From: Acidithiobacillus sp. YTS05
GTDB taxonomy: Bacteria > Pseudomonadota > Gammaproteobacteria > Acidithiobacillales > Acidithiobacillaceae
Length of the DNA: 64,000 nucleotides
NCBI RefSeq assembly: GCF_024396695.1
Contig: NZ_CP094359.1
Location: 186,001 to 250,000 of the forward strand
Reading direction: 5' to 3'
Position 1 is the first letter of the stretch. Each line of letters begins with the position of its first letter. The translations under genes and the position numbers were made by a program. Below are positions 9,168 to 19,414 of this stretch, piece after piece. A model generated the notes under the pieces. The model was not told where the DNA came from and made no database searches. It saw nothing but the letters and a program-made list of their open reading frames with translations.

Positions 9168-10023
9168 AGAGAGTGCTCCAGACGGCGCTGCTCACCCGCT
9201 CGCGGCCGGCCAAATCCCGATGTGTCTCCACCCCCTCCCAGCCATGCGCGCGCAAGAGTTGGCGTAGCGCCGGCCCTTGCTCGTGGCCGTGTTCGAAAGC
9301 GATCCGGGTCTGCGGCTCCAGGTGGGCGGGGAGTCCGGCGAGAATGGCTTGGTAGGACTCCAGTCCGGTCTCTCCGGCCACCAGGGCGCTGATGGGCTCT
9401 GCGTCGAGCTCGGCCAGATGGGGGTCATCAGTCGCCAGATAGGGCGGGTTGCTCAACACGAGTGAAAAGCGCTGTCCTGCCGGTAACGCCTGACACCAAT
9501 CTCCGGCACACCAATGCACCGATAGCCCCAGGACGGCCCCATTGTGGCGGGCGACGGCCAGGGCGTCCTCGCACCGGTCCACGGCCCAGTAGTCCAGATC
9601 CGGTCGCGCCTGCGCCAGGGCGAGGATAATGGCGCCGCTACCGGTACCGAGATCGAGCACCGACCCCTTCTCGGGTAGATGCGCCAGGGCCCAACGCACC
9701 AGGGTTTCGGTATCCGGGCGGGGAATGAGGACGTGTGGATCGACGCGCAGGTCGAGGTCCATGAACGACCAGTGGCCAAGGCAATAGGGTAGAGGCTCGC
9801 CACTCATGCGGCGGGCAAGCAGCGCCAGCAAGTGGCTACGGCGCGTTTCTCCTAGAGGCGCCTGGGGATGGCTCCAGAGTTCGGTGCCGCTGTCCAGGAT
9901 CTCCTCCAGAAGCCAGCGGGCCTCTTGCTCCGGCGCATCGCAATGCGCTGCAAGTTGGATGCCGAGCCAGGCAAGCCAGTGCCGCAGAGAATCTTCGGCG
10001 GCGGGTACCTCAGGCATCATCAC
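9160..10023 (-). CDS. prmC: Peptide chain release factor N5-glutamine methyltransferase
   Basis: A 287-residue methyltransferase that modifies the Gln of the GGQ motif in RF1 and RF2. An N-terminal helical domain is followed by SAM motif [12 protein letters not shown] and the diagnostic catalytic motif SNPPY. It overlaps prfA by 14 bases and mutM by 8 bases. Its substrate, RF1, is encoded directly upstream. Confidence 0.96.
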   Translation of the reverse strand: MMMPEVPAAEDSLRHWLAWLGIQLAAHCDAPEQEARWLLEEILDSGTELWSHPQAPLGETRRSHLLALLARRMSGEPLPYCLGHWSFMDLDLRVDPHVLIPRPDTETLVRWALAHLPEKGSVLDLGTGSGAIILALAQARPDLDYWAVDRCEDALAVARHNGAVLGLSVHWCAGDWCQALPAGQRFSLVLSNPPYLATDDPHLAELDAEPISALVAGETGLESYQAILAGLPAHLEPQTRIAFEHGHEQGPALRQLLRAHGWEGVETHRDLAGRERVSSAVWSTLYA

Positions 10024-11107
10024 CCAGATTTTGCAGAAGATCGGCCTGATGTTCGCGCAGGAGCGCCTCGTAGAGCGGATCCAGATCCCCGGCGATGATC
10101 GCCTCCAGGCGATACAGGGTGAGATTGATGCGATGGTCCGTTACGCGGCCCTGGGGAAAATTGTAGGTGCGGATGCGTTCCGAGCGGTCGCCCGAGCCGA
10201 CCAGGGAGCGCCGCGTCGCTGCGGTGGCGCTTTGCTGCTTTTCCTGCGCCATTTCCATTAGACGGGCCTGCAACAGGGCCATGGCCTTGGCGCGATTTTT
10301 GTGTTGCGAACGGTCTTCCTGGCAGGCGACCACGAGCCCCGTGGGCAGATGGGTGATGCGCACTGCCGAATCGGTCTTGTTGACATGTTGGCCGCCGGCA
10401 CCACTGGCTCGAAAGGTGTCGATGCGCAGATCACTGCTCTGGATCTCTATTCCTTCAATCTCGTCCACCTCCGGCAGGACGGCCACGGTGCAGGCCGAGG
10501 TATGAATGCGCCCCTGCGCCTCGGTATCCGGCACCCGCTGTACACGGTGCCCACCGGATTCGAACTTGAAGCGGGAATAGGCGCCCCGCCCGGAGATTTC
10601 CAGTACCACCTCGCGGTAGCCGCCGCGCTCGGACTCCGAGGCGGAAAGGATGATGACGCCGAAACCCTTGGTTTGGGCATAGCGGGTATACATACGCGCT
10701 AAATCACCGGCAAACAGCGCTGCCTCCTCGCCACCGGTGCCGGCACGGATCTCCAGAAAGACATTGCGCTCGTCCTGCGGATCCTTGGGGAGCAGACGCA
10801 GACGCAACTCCGCCTCGAGTTCGGTAAGTTCGCTCTCCGCCGCGGCCAGCTCTTCACTCGCCAGGTCGCGCAGTTCGATATCGCTTTCTTCGCGCAGGAT
10901 GCGCAGGGCATCTTCGCGTTCTGCCTGCCGGCGTTCTTGCTGCGCGAGCAGGTCCCGCAGGGGCTGAATTTCGCCTAGCTCGCGGGACAAGGCTTGATAT
11001 TGCTGCGGATCCTGTAAGATCTCCGGGCTCGCCAGACGATGTTCGAGTTCTTCGGCACGCAGGCTCAACTGCTCGAGCTGGCCCGCCAAACGGGGGCTGA
11101 GACTCAT
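10010..11107 (-). CDS. prfA: Peptide chain release factor 1
   Basis: A 365-residue class I release factor reading UAG and UAA. It has the long N-terminal helical domain and the universal GGQ motif in [16 protein letters not shown], followed by [10 protein letters not shown]. The ATG overlaps the hemA stop (ATGA), giving the classical hemA-prfA-prmC operon. The upstream open extension of this frame lies inside hemA and is rejected. Confidence 0.97.
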   Translation of the reverse strand: MSLSPRLAGQLEQLSLRAEELEHRLASPEILQDPQQYQALSRELGEIQPLRDLLAQQERRQAEREDALRILREESDIELRDLASEELAAAESELTELEAELRLRLLPKDPQDERNVFLEIRAGTGGEEAALFAGDLARMYTRYAQTKGFGVIILSASESERGGYREVVLEISGRGAYSRFKFESGGHRVQRVPDTEAQGRIHTSACTVAVLPEVDEIEGIEIQSSDLRIDTFRASGAGGQHVNKTDSAVRITHLPTGLVVACQEDRSQHKNRAKAMALLQARLMEMAQEKQQSATAATRRSLVGSGDRSERIRTYNFPQGRVTDHRINLTLYRLEAIIAGDLDPLYEALLREHQADLLQNLGDDA

Positions 11108-12408
11108 CCTTCTGCGTCGCTGAGATGAAAGAGAATGTCGAGAGAGGCGACCAGGGCCTCGCTGGTGGCGTCTTGGCAGGGCTGGCGCAGGGTGGAGATG
11201 GGGTCGTGCAGGACTTTGTTCATGAGCGCCCTGGAAAAGGCCTCTAATACCGTTTCGGGATCCTGCCCCTGCTGCAGATAATGCCGAAAACGCTGTAACT
11301 CTACCTGCCGCGCCTGCTCGACGTGCTCCCGCAAGCGGCGAATGGCGGGCACCACTTCCAGGCTGTCGCGCCATTGCTGAAATCCATCGGACTCCTGCGC
11401 AATGATCTGCTCCGCCTCTGCTGCCGCTTCACGCCGCGCCTGCATGCCGGCCTGGGCGATGTCGTTGAGGTCGTCGATGGTATACAGATAGCAGCCGTCC
11501 AGCTCGTCAATGGCCGGGTCGAGGTCACGTGGTACGGCCAGATCAAGAAAGAGCAGACTGCCACGCTCGCGCGGCAACCCGGGCTGAACGTCAGCGGAGC
11601 GCAGGATCGCCTGGGGGCTCGCGGTACAGCTCAGGACCAGATCGACTTTGGGAAGCAGGGACGCCGCATCTTCCAGGGGATACGCCTGACCATCCAGGCG
11701 TTTGGCAAGCAGGCGAGCGCGCTCGGGACTGCGGTTGGCGACGTGAAATCCATCCAGGTCATGCTCGCGCAGATGTGTGGCGACCAGTTCGATGGTCTCG
11801 CCCGCACCGATGAGCAGCACCCGCTTGCCCTGTAGGGAACCCAGCAACTGCCGCGCCAGGGTCACTGCCGCGTAGGCCACGCTCACCGGCGCTGCGCCAA
11901 TGGCGGTTTCCGTGCGCACCTGTTTGGCGACACGAAAGGCCCAGTGCAGCAGACGGTTGAGGACGGGCCCGGTACTGTCGCTGTCGGCTGCGACCTGATA
12001 GGCATCTTTCACCTGACCCAAAATCTGCGGTTCGCCGATGATCATGGAATCGAGGCCACAAACCACGCGAAACAGGTGCTGTACCGCTGCCGCATCGTGG
12101 AAGCTGAAGCTGTTGCCGGTCAGGAGATCCGCATCGATACCGTGAAAGTCGGCCAGCCAATGCTGCAGATGACTTTCTCTGGGGCCCGACCCGCCGTAGG
12201 TGTAGATTTCGGTGCGGTTACAGGTGGAAATGATCAGGGCTTCCCTGGCCAGATTTTGGGCCAGTAGATCCCGGTGGGCCGCTGCCAGTTGCTCCGGCGC
12301 AAATGCGACTTTTTCGCGAACCTCGATGGGTGCGCTGTGATGACTCAAACCGTAGCAAAAAATGGCGGTACCATCCGTAACATTGGGGACCTGATAATAC
12401 CCGCGCAT
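11104..12408 (-). CDS. hemA: Glutamyl-tRNA reductase
   Basis: A 434-residue enzyme for the first step of C5 tetrapyrrole synthesis, reducing glutamyl-tRNA to glutamate-1-semialdehyde. Landmarks are [24 protein letters not shown] with the catalytic Cys, [19 protein letters not shown], and the NADPH fold [15 protein letters not shown] use the ATG at [10 protein letters not shown]; no strong ribosome site is visible, and the N-terminus is about 18 residues longer than typical. It is divergent from the TPR gene with 78 bp between them. Confidence 0.95.
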   Translation of the reverse strand: MRGYYQVPNVTDGTAIFCYGLSHHSAPIEVREKVAFAPEQLAAAHRDLLAQNLAREALIISTCNRTEIYTYGGSGPRESHLQHWLADFHGIDADLLTGNSFSFHDAAAVQHLFRVVCGLDSMIIGEPQILGQVKDAYQVAADSDSTGPVLNRLLHWAFRVAKQVRTETAIGAAPVSVAYAAVTLARQLLGSLQGKRVLLIGAGETIELVATHLREHDLDGFHVANRSPERARLLAKRLDGQAYPLEDAASLLPKVDLVLSCTASPQAILRSADVQPGLPRERGSLLFLDLAVPRDLDPAIDELDGCYLYTIDDLNDIAQAGMQARREAAAEAEQIIAQESDGFQQWRDSLEVVPAIRRLREHVEQARQVELQRFRHYLQQGQDPETVLEAFSRALMNKVLHDPISTLRQPCQDATSEALVASLDILFHLSDAEG

Positions 12409-12486
12409 TGTCCGCAAGGCGTGTCTGGATTGCAAGCCGCAGGGGCTGGCGCTATTGTCGGCGCATCGTGGTGGGCAGGGAATGGT

Positions 12487-14136
12487 ATGGGCAGGAAGAT
12501 GCAGTGGCGTTGGCTGGCCTTGATAGTACTTGGGGTGTCTCCCTGGGCCGGGGCGAGCCTCCAGTTGACGGGGGAGAGTCTGTACTACCTCCTCAGTGCA
12601 GAGTTTGCCACCCAACAACAGGATCCCGCAGTCGCCATCCCGGCCTGGCAGCACAGCGTTGACCAACTCCCCACGGCGCCAATCTTGGCGGCGGCAGCCA
12701 GGGCCGCAGCGCAGCTTGGAGATCTGCCCAAGGCGCTGCTTTGGGCCAAGAAGTGGCATGAACTGGCACCCGAGGACAGCGAGTCGGCGCGCTTTGAAGC
12801 CGGCCTGCTTCTTGCCGATGGTCAGGAGCCGGCGGCCCTGGAACTGCTGCAGGCGACGCTGGCGCGTTTTCCCGATGAGGAGCGGGTGAGTAGCCAACTG
12901 GCCGAATTGCTGGCACAGCATGGCCGTTTTGGCGATGCAGAACGACTGCTCCACACGGTCATGCAGAATCATCCCCATTCTGCTGCCGCGCAGCTCGCCT
13001 TGGGTCGCCTTGCCTTGCTGCAGAAGCAGCCGAAACGCGCAGCCGAGGCCTTCGCTGCGGCACTACGACTGCGCCCGGACTGGGAAGAAGCGGCGGTATT
13101 GCAGGCCGAAAGTCTCCGCCAACAGGGGAACTCCCTGGCGGCGTTGCAGATGCTGCAGGGCTTCTGTGCCGCACATCCGAGCGCCGTGCAGGCGCGTAGC
13201 TATCTGGCCTCGCTTTACCTCAGTCTCGGTGGACAAACACAAGCCTATCGGGTGTTGCAGCAGATCAGCTTGTTGCAACCGGATCAACCCAAGGTCTGGG
13301 ATCAGTTACTACCCCTGGCCATTGCCGAAACGGACTGGCCGGGGGCCCAGCAGGCGTTGGAGCATTTCCGCGAGCTGGCTCCGCACTCGCCACTGGTTCC
13401 CTATTACCAGGGGCGTATCGCGGAAGGTCAAAACGAATGGTCGAAGGCGCGGGAGGCGTACGCCAAGCTGGCTGGTACGCCTCTGGCAGATGAGGCGCAG
13501 TTGCGCATCGCCCAGACCTATTATGCGCAGGGGCAAAAGAGCAAGACGCTGACGGAGTTGCAGAAACTGCAGACACGACACCCGAACGATGCGCAGATTC
13601 CTCTCCTGCGTGCGCAATTACTGCAGGAAGAAGGCAATTATGCCGCTGCCGCGCAGCTGCTCGATCAGGCCCTGGAGCGCCACCCCCGCGATGCCGCCCT
13701 GTGGTATGCCCGTGGCGCCATCGCCGAACTGCAAAAGGACTATGCCGGCATGGAAAAGGCCATGCGCATCGTCATCGAGCTGCGCCCAGATGATGCGCAA
13801 GCCTATAACTTCATCGGTTACAGCCTGCTCGAACGACGCCAGCAACTGGCGCAGGCCGGGGCGTATCTCGAAAAGGCCATCCAGCTGGCTCCCGAAGACG
13901 CCAACATCCAGGATAGCATAGGCTGGTATTACCATCTGCAGGGCGATCAAAAGAAGGCTCTGGACTACCTGCAAAAAGCCCATGCCCAACTGGGCGACGA
14001 GCCGGAAGTGCTCGATCATCTGGGTCGCGTCCTCTGGCAGCTGGGGCGTCAGCAGGAGGCGCGTGCCCTGTGGCAGCGTGGTCTCGAAAAGCATCCCGAG
14101 AGTAAGGAGTTACAGGAGGCCCTGTTGCACCCATGA
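12487..14136 (+). CDS. Exported tetratricopeptide repeat protein
   Basis: A 549-residue protein starting with a hydrophobic signal (WRWLALIVLGVSPWAGAS), followed by tandem TPR helices across the whole length, for example RYLEKA- and YNFIGY-type repeats near the C-terminus. The same arrangement, a TPR protein upstream of lolB-ispE-tRNAGln-prs, occurs in pseudomonads. It probably acts as a periplasmic or outer-membrane-associated scaffold; partners are unknown. The ATG follows AGGGA at short spacing. The stop overlaps the lolB start. Confidence 0.88.
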   Translation: MGRKMQWRWLALIVLGVSPWAGASLQLTGESLYYLLSAEFATQQQDPAVAIPAWQHSVDQLPTAPILAAAARAAAQLGDLPKALLWAKKWHELAPEDSESARFEAGLLLADGQEPAALELLQATLARFPDEERVSSQLAELLAQHGRFGDAERLLHTVMQNHPHSAAAQLALGRLALLQKQPKRAAEAFAAALRLRPDWEEAAVLQAESLRQQGNSLAALQMLQGFCAAHPSAVQARSYLASLYLSLGGQTQAYRVLQQISLLQPDQPKVWDQLLPLAIAETDWPGAQQALEHFRELAPHSPLVPYYQGRIAEGQNEWSKAREAYAKLAGTPLADEAQLRIAQTYYAQGQKSKTLTELQKLQTRHPNDAQIPLLRAQLLQEEGNYAAAAQLLDQALERHPRDAALWYARGAIAELQKDYAGMEKAMRIVIELRPDDAQAYNFIGYSLLERRQQLAQAGAYLEKAIQLAPEDANIQDSIGWYYHLQGDQKKALDYLQKAHAQLGDEPEVLDHLGRVLWQLGRQQEARALWQRGLEKHPESKELQEALLHP

Positions 14137-14747
14137 AAGGTCTGATGCGGAAGAACTGGCGGGTCTTGGCCATTCCCGCGCTGCTGTTGCTCGGCGCCTG
14201 CGCCCAGCTACCCGCGCCGACGGGGCAGGCGCAGCTCGTCCTGCCGGCGCAGCAGCGGGCGCAGGTTCTCGCCTCGGTACCGCGCTGGACGGCCACCGGC
14301 CAGGCCTCCCTGCGCAGCTCGCGTGGGAGCCAGAGTTTTGGCTTTGTCTGGCGGCAGCAGGCAAACAGTGAGCAGCTCCGGATTCTGGGGCCCCTGGGCA
14401 ACACGGTTGCCGAATTACGCGATGACGGTACGCAGGCCGAGTTGCTGGAAGCCAGTGGCAAGCGCCTGACGGCGAGTACCATGAGCGTCTTGCTCGAACG
14501 GGTACTGGGGGTGACCTTGCCCGTTGCGGAACTTCCCCAGTGGCTGCTCGGCATTCCGCCAGCCGGGCAGGTGGATGCCTACGATGCCGCCGGGCTGCCG
14601 CAGCGTGCGCGCTGGGGCCGCTGGCAATTGCAATATCTGCGCTTTGACGCTGTGGGTGGCCTGCAGATGCCGGCCCTTCTGCAGGCCTCCGGGCCAGATG
14701 ACCTGCAGTTGCGTATCGCAGTCAGCAACTGGCAACTGGGGCAATGA
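14133..14747 (+). CDS. lolB: Outer-membrane lipoprotein receptor LolB
   Basis: A 204-residue lipoprotein. The signal sequence ends in the lipobox LLGAC, so the mature protein starts at Cys. It is the last component of lipoprotein sorting and accepts lipoproteins from LolA at the outer membrane. Its partners LolC/E and LolD are encoded at 58.8-60.7 kb. The start overlaps the TPR gene stop as ATGA, and its stop overlaps ispE. Sequence conservation in LolB is low, so context matters for the call. Confidence 0.9.
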   Translation: MKGLMRKNWRVLAIPALLLLGACAQLPAPTGQAQLVLPAQQRAQVLASVPRWTATGQASLRSSRGSQSFGFVWRQQANSEQLRILGPLGNTVAELRDDGTQAELLEASGKRLTASTMSVLLERVLGVTLPVAELPQWLLGIPPAGQVDAYDAAGLPQRARWGRWQLQYLRFDAVGGLQMPALLQASGPDDLQLRIAVSNWQLGQ

Positions 14748-15610
14748 TGCACGAGCACTGGTATCCGGCGCCGGCCAAACTGAATCTGATGTTGCGGGTC
14801 ATTGGTCAGCGCGACGATGGCTATCACCTTTTGCAAAGCGTCTTTCAGTTTCTGGATTTGCACGACGATCTGCGCTTTGCCTCGGCGCCGTCCGGCGTGT
14901 TTCGCTCCTTTGGCGGGCCGGTCGGCTTAGCGCCGGAAAAGGAACTGACCCTGCGCGCGGCGCGCCTCCTCGCCGAGCGCTGTGGCGTGTGCGAAGGCGT
15001 GGAGATCACCCTGCGCAAGCGCTTGCCCGAGGGCGGCGGCGTGGGCGGAGGTTCGTCTGATGCCGCCACTACCCTGCTGGTGCTCAACCATCTCTGGAAC
15101 TGCGCCCTGTCGCGGGCGGAATTGATCTCTCTGGGTACTACCCTCGGTGCCGATGTCCCCATTTTCCTCTTTGGCCGCAGCGCCTGGGCGGAAGGCATCG
15201 GCGAGATCCTGCAGCCCATGCCGCCGATCCCGGAGCTCCCGTATCTGCTGGTACATCCCGGCGTATCCGTCGCCACCGCGGAAATTTTCCGCGCCCCCGA
15301 ATTGACACGCCAACACCCGCCCAGCACAATATCGGCGTTTTTGGGGGGAGAGCAGGAGAATACCCTGGAGCCCCTGGTCCGGAGTCGCTATCCCGTCATT
15401 GCCGAGTGCATCGATTGGCTGCGTGCCCAGGGCCTGCGGAATGCAAGATTGACGGGCAGCGGTGCCTGCTGTTTTGCCGAAGTTCCGGAAGAGACGGCGA
15501 ATGACGTCCTTCTCGACCGTCTGCCAGCGTCGTGGCGTGGGTGGTTGGTGAGAGGATGTAACCGCCACCCGCTTCTCGAACTTCTCCCGGAAATCCCTGC
15601 TGGGGCGTAG
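14744..15610 (+). CDS. ispE: 4-diphosphocytidyl-2-C-methyl-D-erythritol kinase
   Basis: A 288-residue GHMP kinase of the MEP isoprenoid pathway. PAPAKLNLMLRVIGQRDDGYH opens the protein, the ATP loop is GGGVGGGSSDAA, and GSGACCFAE is the third GHMP motif. It is coupled to lolB by overlap. The TAG stop falls inside the 5' end of the downstream tRNA-Gln gene, so mature tRNA formation must cut within the coding region of this mRNA. Confidence 0.96.
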   Translation: MMHEHWYPAPAKLNLMLRVIGQRDDGYHLLQSVFQFLDLHDDLRFASAPSGVFRSFGGPVGLAPEKELTLRAARLLAERCGVCEGVEITLRKRLPEGGGVGGGSSDAATTLLVLNHLWNCALSRAELISLGTTLGADVPIFLFGRSAWAEGIGEILQPMPPIPELPYLLVHPGVSVATAEIFRAPELTRQHPPSTISAFLGGEQENTLEPLVRSRYPVIAECIDWLRAQGLRNARLTGSGACCFAEVPEETANDVLLDRLPASWRGWLVRGCNRHPLLELLPEIPAGA

Positions 15611-15675
15611 CCAAGCGGTAAGGCACCGGATTTTGATTCCGGCATTCCCAGGTTCGAATCCTGGCGCCCCAGCCA
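15601..15675 (+). tRNA. tRNA-Gln (anticodon TTG)
   Basis: A 75-base cloverleaf with encoded CCA. The acceptor arm TGGGGCG pairs with CGCCCCA, followed by discriminator G and CCA. The anticodon stem-loop is CCGGATTTTGATTCCGG with anticodon TTG, and the T arm contains GGTTCGAATCC. It overlaps the last ten bases of ispE and precedes prs by 39 bp. Confidence 0.97.
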
Positions 15676-15714
15676 TTTTATTTTTGCGGACAGTGCAGAG
15701 GTATCCATCCTTTC

Positions 15715-16662
15715 ATGTCTCACGGTAGCCTGATGGTATTCAGCGGGAACGCCAATCCCGCCCTGGCAGCACAGATCGTCAAATTTCTCCAGATTCCCCT
15801 GGGGCGGGCGGAAGTCAGCCGCTTCAGTGACGGTGAGGTCTTCGTCGAGATTCTGGAAAATGTCCGCGGTCATGACGTTTTCGTTTTGCAACCCACCTGT
15901 GCCCCGACCAACGATCATCTCATGGAACTGCTGGCCATGATCGACGCCCTCAAGCGCGCTTCGGCCAATCGCATTACTGCCGTCATGCCGTACTTTGGCT
16001 ATGCGCGGCAGGATCGCAAATCCCGTGCCCGCACCGCGATCACCGCCAAACTCGTCGCCGATCTGGTAACCACCGCCGGCGCGCACCGCGTCCTGACCAT
16101 GGACCTGCATGCGGACCAGATCCAGGGCTTTTTCGACGTTCCGGTAGACAACATCTATGCCTCCCCCATTCTGCTCGGCGATATCTGGCGGCAGAATCCG
16201 GAAAACCTCATGGTGGTATCCCCCGACGTTGGTGGCGTGGTGCGCGCCCGTGCCATCGCCAAACGTCTGGAAGTCGATCTCGCCATCATCGACAAACGCC
16301 GCCCGCGTCCCAACGAATCGGTGGTCATGAACATCATCGGTGAAGTGGATGGACGCAGCTGTGTGTTGGTGGATGACATGGTCGATACCGCCAATACCCT
16401 TTGCGAGGCAGCCCATGCCCTGAAGACGCGCGGGGCCCTGCGTGTGAGCGCCTACTGCACCCACCCGGTGCTATCGGGTAAGGCGATCGAGCGCATCAGC
16501 GGCTCCGATCTCGACGAACTGGTGGTGACCGATACCATCCCCCTGAGCAGCGAGGCGCGCGCCTGTGACAAGATCCGCGTGCTCTCGGTCGCCGAACTCT
16601 TTGCTGAAACCATCCGCCGGATTGCCGAGGAAGACTCCGTCAGTTCCCTGTTCATGGACTGA
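15715..16662 (+). CDS. prs: Ribose-phosphate pyrophosphokinase
   Basis: A 315-residue enzyme making PRPP from ribose-5-phosphate and ATP for nucleotide, His and Trp synthesis. Visible are the ATP site [14 protein letters not shown], the metal-binding [12 protein letters not shown], and the PRPP loop [11 protein letters not shown]. Length is normal for class I PRPP synthetase. It converges on the small membrane protein gene with a 3-bp gap. Confidence 0.97.
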   Translation: MSHGSLMVFSGNANPALAAQIVKFLQIPLGRAEVSRFSDGEVFVEILENVRGHDVFVLQPTCAPTNDHLMELLAMIDALKRASANRITAVMPYFGYARQDRKSRARTAITAKLVADLVTTAGAHRVLTMDLHADQIQGFFDVPVDNIYASPILLGDIWRQNPENLMVVSPDVGGVVRARAIAKRLEVDLAIIDKRRPRPNESVVMNIIGEVDGRSCVLVDDMVDTANTLCEAAHALKTRGALRVSAYCTHPVLSGKAIERISGSDLDELVVTDTIPLSSEARACDKIRVLSVAELFAETIRRIAEEDSVSSLFMD

Positions 16663-16665
16663 TTT

Positions 16666-16890
16666 TCAGGAGTACGGAGCGGCCTGGCCGTCGAGGGTTT
16701 TGTGTTCGGGCAGTTGCGGGGCGGGCGTTGCGGCATTTCCTTCGATGACAGTCAACGGATGTGGGTTGGGCCGGTCAACATCGTTCACCAACCAGGTATG
16801 CAGAAAAAAGTACGCGACCACCGCCAAGAGAAGGATCAGCGTACTCCAAATCCAGGCGTAGGCACTGGTATTTTTGCCATCTTCTGTCAT
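16666..16890 (-). CDS. Small single-pass membrane protein downstream of PBP1A
   Basis: A 74-residue protein with one hydrophobic segment (about residues 12-31), a short N-terminus and a ~40-residue Pro-rich tail that would be periplasmic if oriented N-in. The ATG has a clear AGGAG eight bases upstream. It begins 8 bp after the PBP1A stop, so co-transcription is nearly certain. I recognise no family; a cell-envelope role is inferred from position only. Confidence 0.7.
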   Translation of the reverse strand: MTEDGKNTSAYAWIWSTLILLLAVVAYFFLHTWLVNDVDRPNPHPLTVIEGNAATPAPQLPEHKTLDGQAAPYS

Positions 16891-16898
16891 TTTTGCTC

Positions 16899-19379
16899 CT
16901 AGAAAATTTTCATCAATGCGCGCACGAAACTCTGTTCTTGCCGCTGTCGTGGTGACTTGGCTGTGGGCGGTAGATAGCCTGCCAAAAAATATCCTAGTTT
17001 ACCGGAATCTGCTTTCGCACCGGGGTCGGCCAGGGTGCCGGTCTGCGGGTCATAGCGCGCGGTGACGACGTCGGGCGGCCGGAAAAAGCCGGTGTCCGGC
17101 CTGCCTTGTAGAGCCGTCCCCATATAGCGTATCCAGATCGGCAGGGCCTCGCGGGCGCCCGCTGCCCAGGTCCCCATGGTATGGTTATCGTCGTAGCCCA
17201 CCCATACCGAGGTCGTGATTTTCGGATTGAAGCCATTGAACCAGGCGTTTTCTTCGGCATTGGTGGTGCCGGTTTTTCCGGCGAGGTCATGGCGATGCAG
17301 GATCTGCGCGGCGACCCCCGTCCCGACCCGGATCACCCTCTCCATCATCCGTGTCATCAGATAGGCCACCCCCGGGGGGATGACCGTCTGCCGGGCGGGT
17401 GGTTGATAGGCCAAGGGGCAGTGCAGAAGCGCCACGTCGGTGCCGTTGGCGGTGACCACCTTGCGAATGAGATAGGGATGGGGCAGAAAGCCGCCACTGG
17501 AGAAGGTGGCATAGGCGCGTGCCATTTGTAGAGGCGTGAAATCGCCGGCGCCGAGCACCATGGACGGGGTTGCTGGTACCTGTTTGGCGGGAAAGCCGAA
17601 ACGCTGCACGTAGGTTTTCGCGTAAGGGATGCCCACATCCATGAGCAGGCGCACACTCGGTACATTGTGGGAATCTGCCAGATCCTCCCAAATGGGGAAC
17701 GGGGTATTGGAAAAGGTGCGACTGTAGTTGGTGGGTGCGTAGATCTGCCCGTCCGCCAGATGGATGATCAGGGGCGTGTCAGCAATCAACGAAACTGGGG
17801 TGTAGTAGCCCTTGTGACCGCTGGCCAGCAGCGTTGGCGCGTCGATGGCCGAGGAATAGACGAAGGGCTTGAAGCCGGATCCCGGTTGCCGGTAGGAATA
17901 CAGGGCGCGATCAAAATGACTGAGTTCGTAGCTGAAGCCGCCGACCAGGGCAAGGATGGCGCCGCTGTGGCTATTCAGCGAAACCAGGGCGCCCTGGGCG
18001 TGGGGGATCTGCGCCAACTGCCAGCCAGCATGCGGAACATCATGCCAGACCTTGGTGCCCCAGACGGGATTGCCGGTGCCTTCCGTCGCTGCCGCGACAT
18101 AGTGCCGCACCCAGATGAGATCGCCTGCTGCCAGCACCTGATTCACGCTCGTCGGGCGCTGGCCGTTGGGGTGTAGCCGGGCCCAGGCAACGTCTGGAAG
18201 ACGCAGCTCGGCCTGCCGTTGTCCTTCGATGTTAATACGCGCTCTCTGCGCATCGACATTTTCCACCACCGCCCAGCGCAGGTTGGCCGGGTCGAAGTCC
18301 GGTAACATGGGCGGACGCTGTCCATGCAGAGCGGCCTGGAGCATCTCTCCGCGCAGTTGCGCAATCGGGCCACGCCAAGCCTTTGGGTCCATACTATCGA
18401 GGCCCATGGCGTAATTCTCCAGGCCAATTGCCACATCCTGGCTGGCTGCCTGCTGATCGCGCGGATCGATGCTGGTATAGACCCGCAGGCCACTGCGGTA
18501 GGTAAAATCCGGCCCGAAATGCTTTTCCAGCCAGCTACGGATCCAGTCGGTGGCATAGGGCGCCAGATTGCTTGCTGGGGCGTGGTAGCGGGCGCGAATC
18601 GGCTCGGCCATGGCGCGTTGCGCGGCAGCCTCGCTGATGAATCCCAGTTTTGCCATGCGTCGCAGTACATAATCGCGCCGGGTCTTGGCCGAAGCCGGCG
18701 AAGCGATGGGGTTGAACACCGACGGGGCAGCCGGCAAACCCGCCAGAGTCGCCATCTCGCCCAAACTCAGTTGCGAGACCGTCTTGCCATAATAGGTCTC
18801 GGCGGCGGCCTGCACTCCGTAGGCGCCTTCGCCCAGATAGATCTTGTTGACGTAGAGATCGAGAATCTGCGCGCGATCAAGATGTTGCGCCAGTTTATAG
18901 GCAAGCAGGATCTCCGCCACCTTGCGGGTAATGGTCTTTTTGGGGGTCAGATAAAAATTGCGGGCAACCTGCTCGGTGATCGTGCTGGCCCCTTGCACTG
19001 GTCCCCAATGAATGAGGTCCACCCAGGCAGCGCGAACGATGCCGGGAAAACTAACCGGATAATACAGTGGATTGTGGCTGTAGAACTTGGAATTTTCGGC
19101 GGCGATGAAGGCGTCCTGCAGGCGCTTCGGAACCTGACGGATAGGCAGGGCGTAGCGCAACTGCGGACCGATGACCTGCAGGAGCTTACCGTTGTCGGCA
19201 TAGATGCGCAGTGGTTCGGCCGGATGCCAATGTTCTAGCGCATGCACCGGAGGAAGTTCCTGGTAGATACGATAGGTCCAGAAAGCAGCGGCAACAGCGG
19301 CGTCCACCAATACGAAGAGAACGACAAAGACCAGCCAGAACCGCCAGCTGCGCTGGCGGAAGAAGGTAGTCGCAGTCAT
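16899..19379 (-). CDS. Bifunctional penicillin-binding protein 1A-type transglycosylase/transpeptidase
   Basis: An 826-residue class A PBP. One membrane anchor (about residues 13-35) is followed by a GT51 domain with Glu95 in AAENSKFYSH, GASTITEQVARNF and RKVAE. The transpeptidase motifs are intact: SGFK (Ser501-Lys504), SHN (570-572) and KTG (702-704). It polymerises and crosslinks peptidoglycan in the periplasm. The usual ED of the first GT motif is EN and the usual TITQQ is TITEQ, mild deviations. It lies 35 bp downstream of the D,D-carboxypeptidase homologue and 8 bp upstream of a small membrane protein. Confidence 0.93.
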   Translation of the reverse strand: MTATTFFRQRSWRFWLVFVVLFVLVDAAVAAAFWTYRIYQELPPVHALEHWHPAEPLRIYADNGKLLQVIGPQLRYALPIRQVPKRLQDAFIAAENSKFYSHNPLYYPVSFPGIVRAAWVDLIHWGPVQGASTITEQVARNFYLTPKKTITRKVAEILLAYKLAQHLDRAQILDLYVNKIYLGEGAYGVQAAAETYYGKTVSQLSLGEMATLAGLPAAPSVFNPIASPASAKTRRDYVLRRMAKLGFISEAAAQRAMAEPIRARYHAPASNLAPYATDWIRSWLEKHFGPDFTYRSGLRVYTSIDPRDQQAASQDVAIGLENYAMGLDSMDPKAWRGPIAQLRGEMLQAALHGQRPPMLPDFDPANLRWAVVENVDAQRARINIEGQRQAELRLPDVAWARLHPNGQRPTSVNQVLAAGDLIWVRHYVAAATEGTGNPVWGTKVWHDVPHAGWQLAQIPHAQGALVSLNSHSGAILALVGGFSYELSHFDRALYSYRQPGSGFKPFVYSSAIDAPTLLASGHKGYYTPVSLIADTPLIIHLADGQIYAPTNYSRTFSNTPFPIWEDLADSHNVPSVRLLMDVGIPYAKTYVQRFGFPAKQVPATPSMVLGAGDFTPLQMARAYATFSSGGFLPHPYLIRKVVTANGTDVALLHCPLAYQPPARQTVIPPGVAYLMTRMMERVIRVGTGVAAQILHRHDLAGKTGTTNAEENAWFNGFNPKITTSVWVGYDDNHTMGTWAAGAREALPIWIRYMGTALQGRPDTGFFRPPDVVTARYDPQTGTLADPGAKADSGKLGYFLAGYLPPTAKSPRQRQEQSFVRALMKIF

Positions 19380-19414
19380 CGTTCAGGCCTCGCAGGAGCG
19401 CGATCGTACGCCGC

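Noticed and set aside
15388..16464. 358-codon open frame opposite prs
   Set aside because: It lies antisense to a fully conserved prs and crosses the tRNA-Gln; GC-rich codon use creates such shadows.
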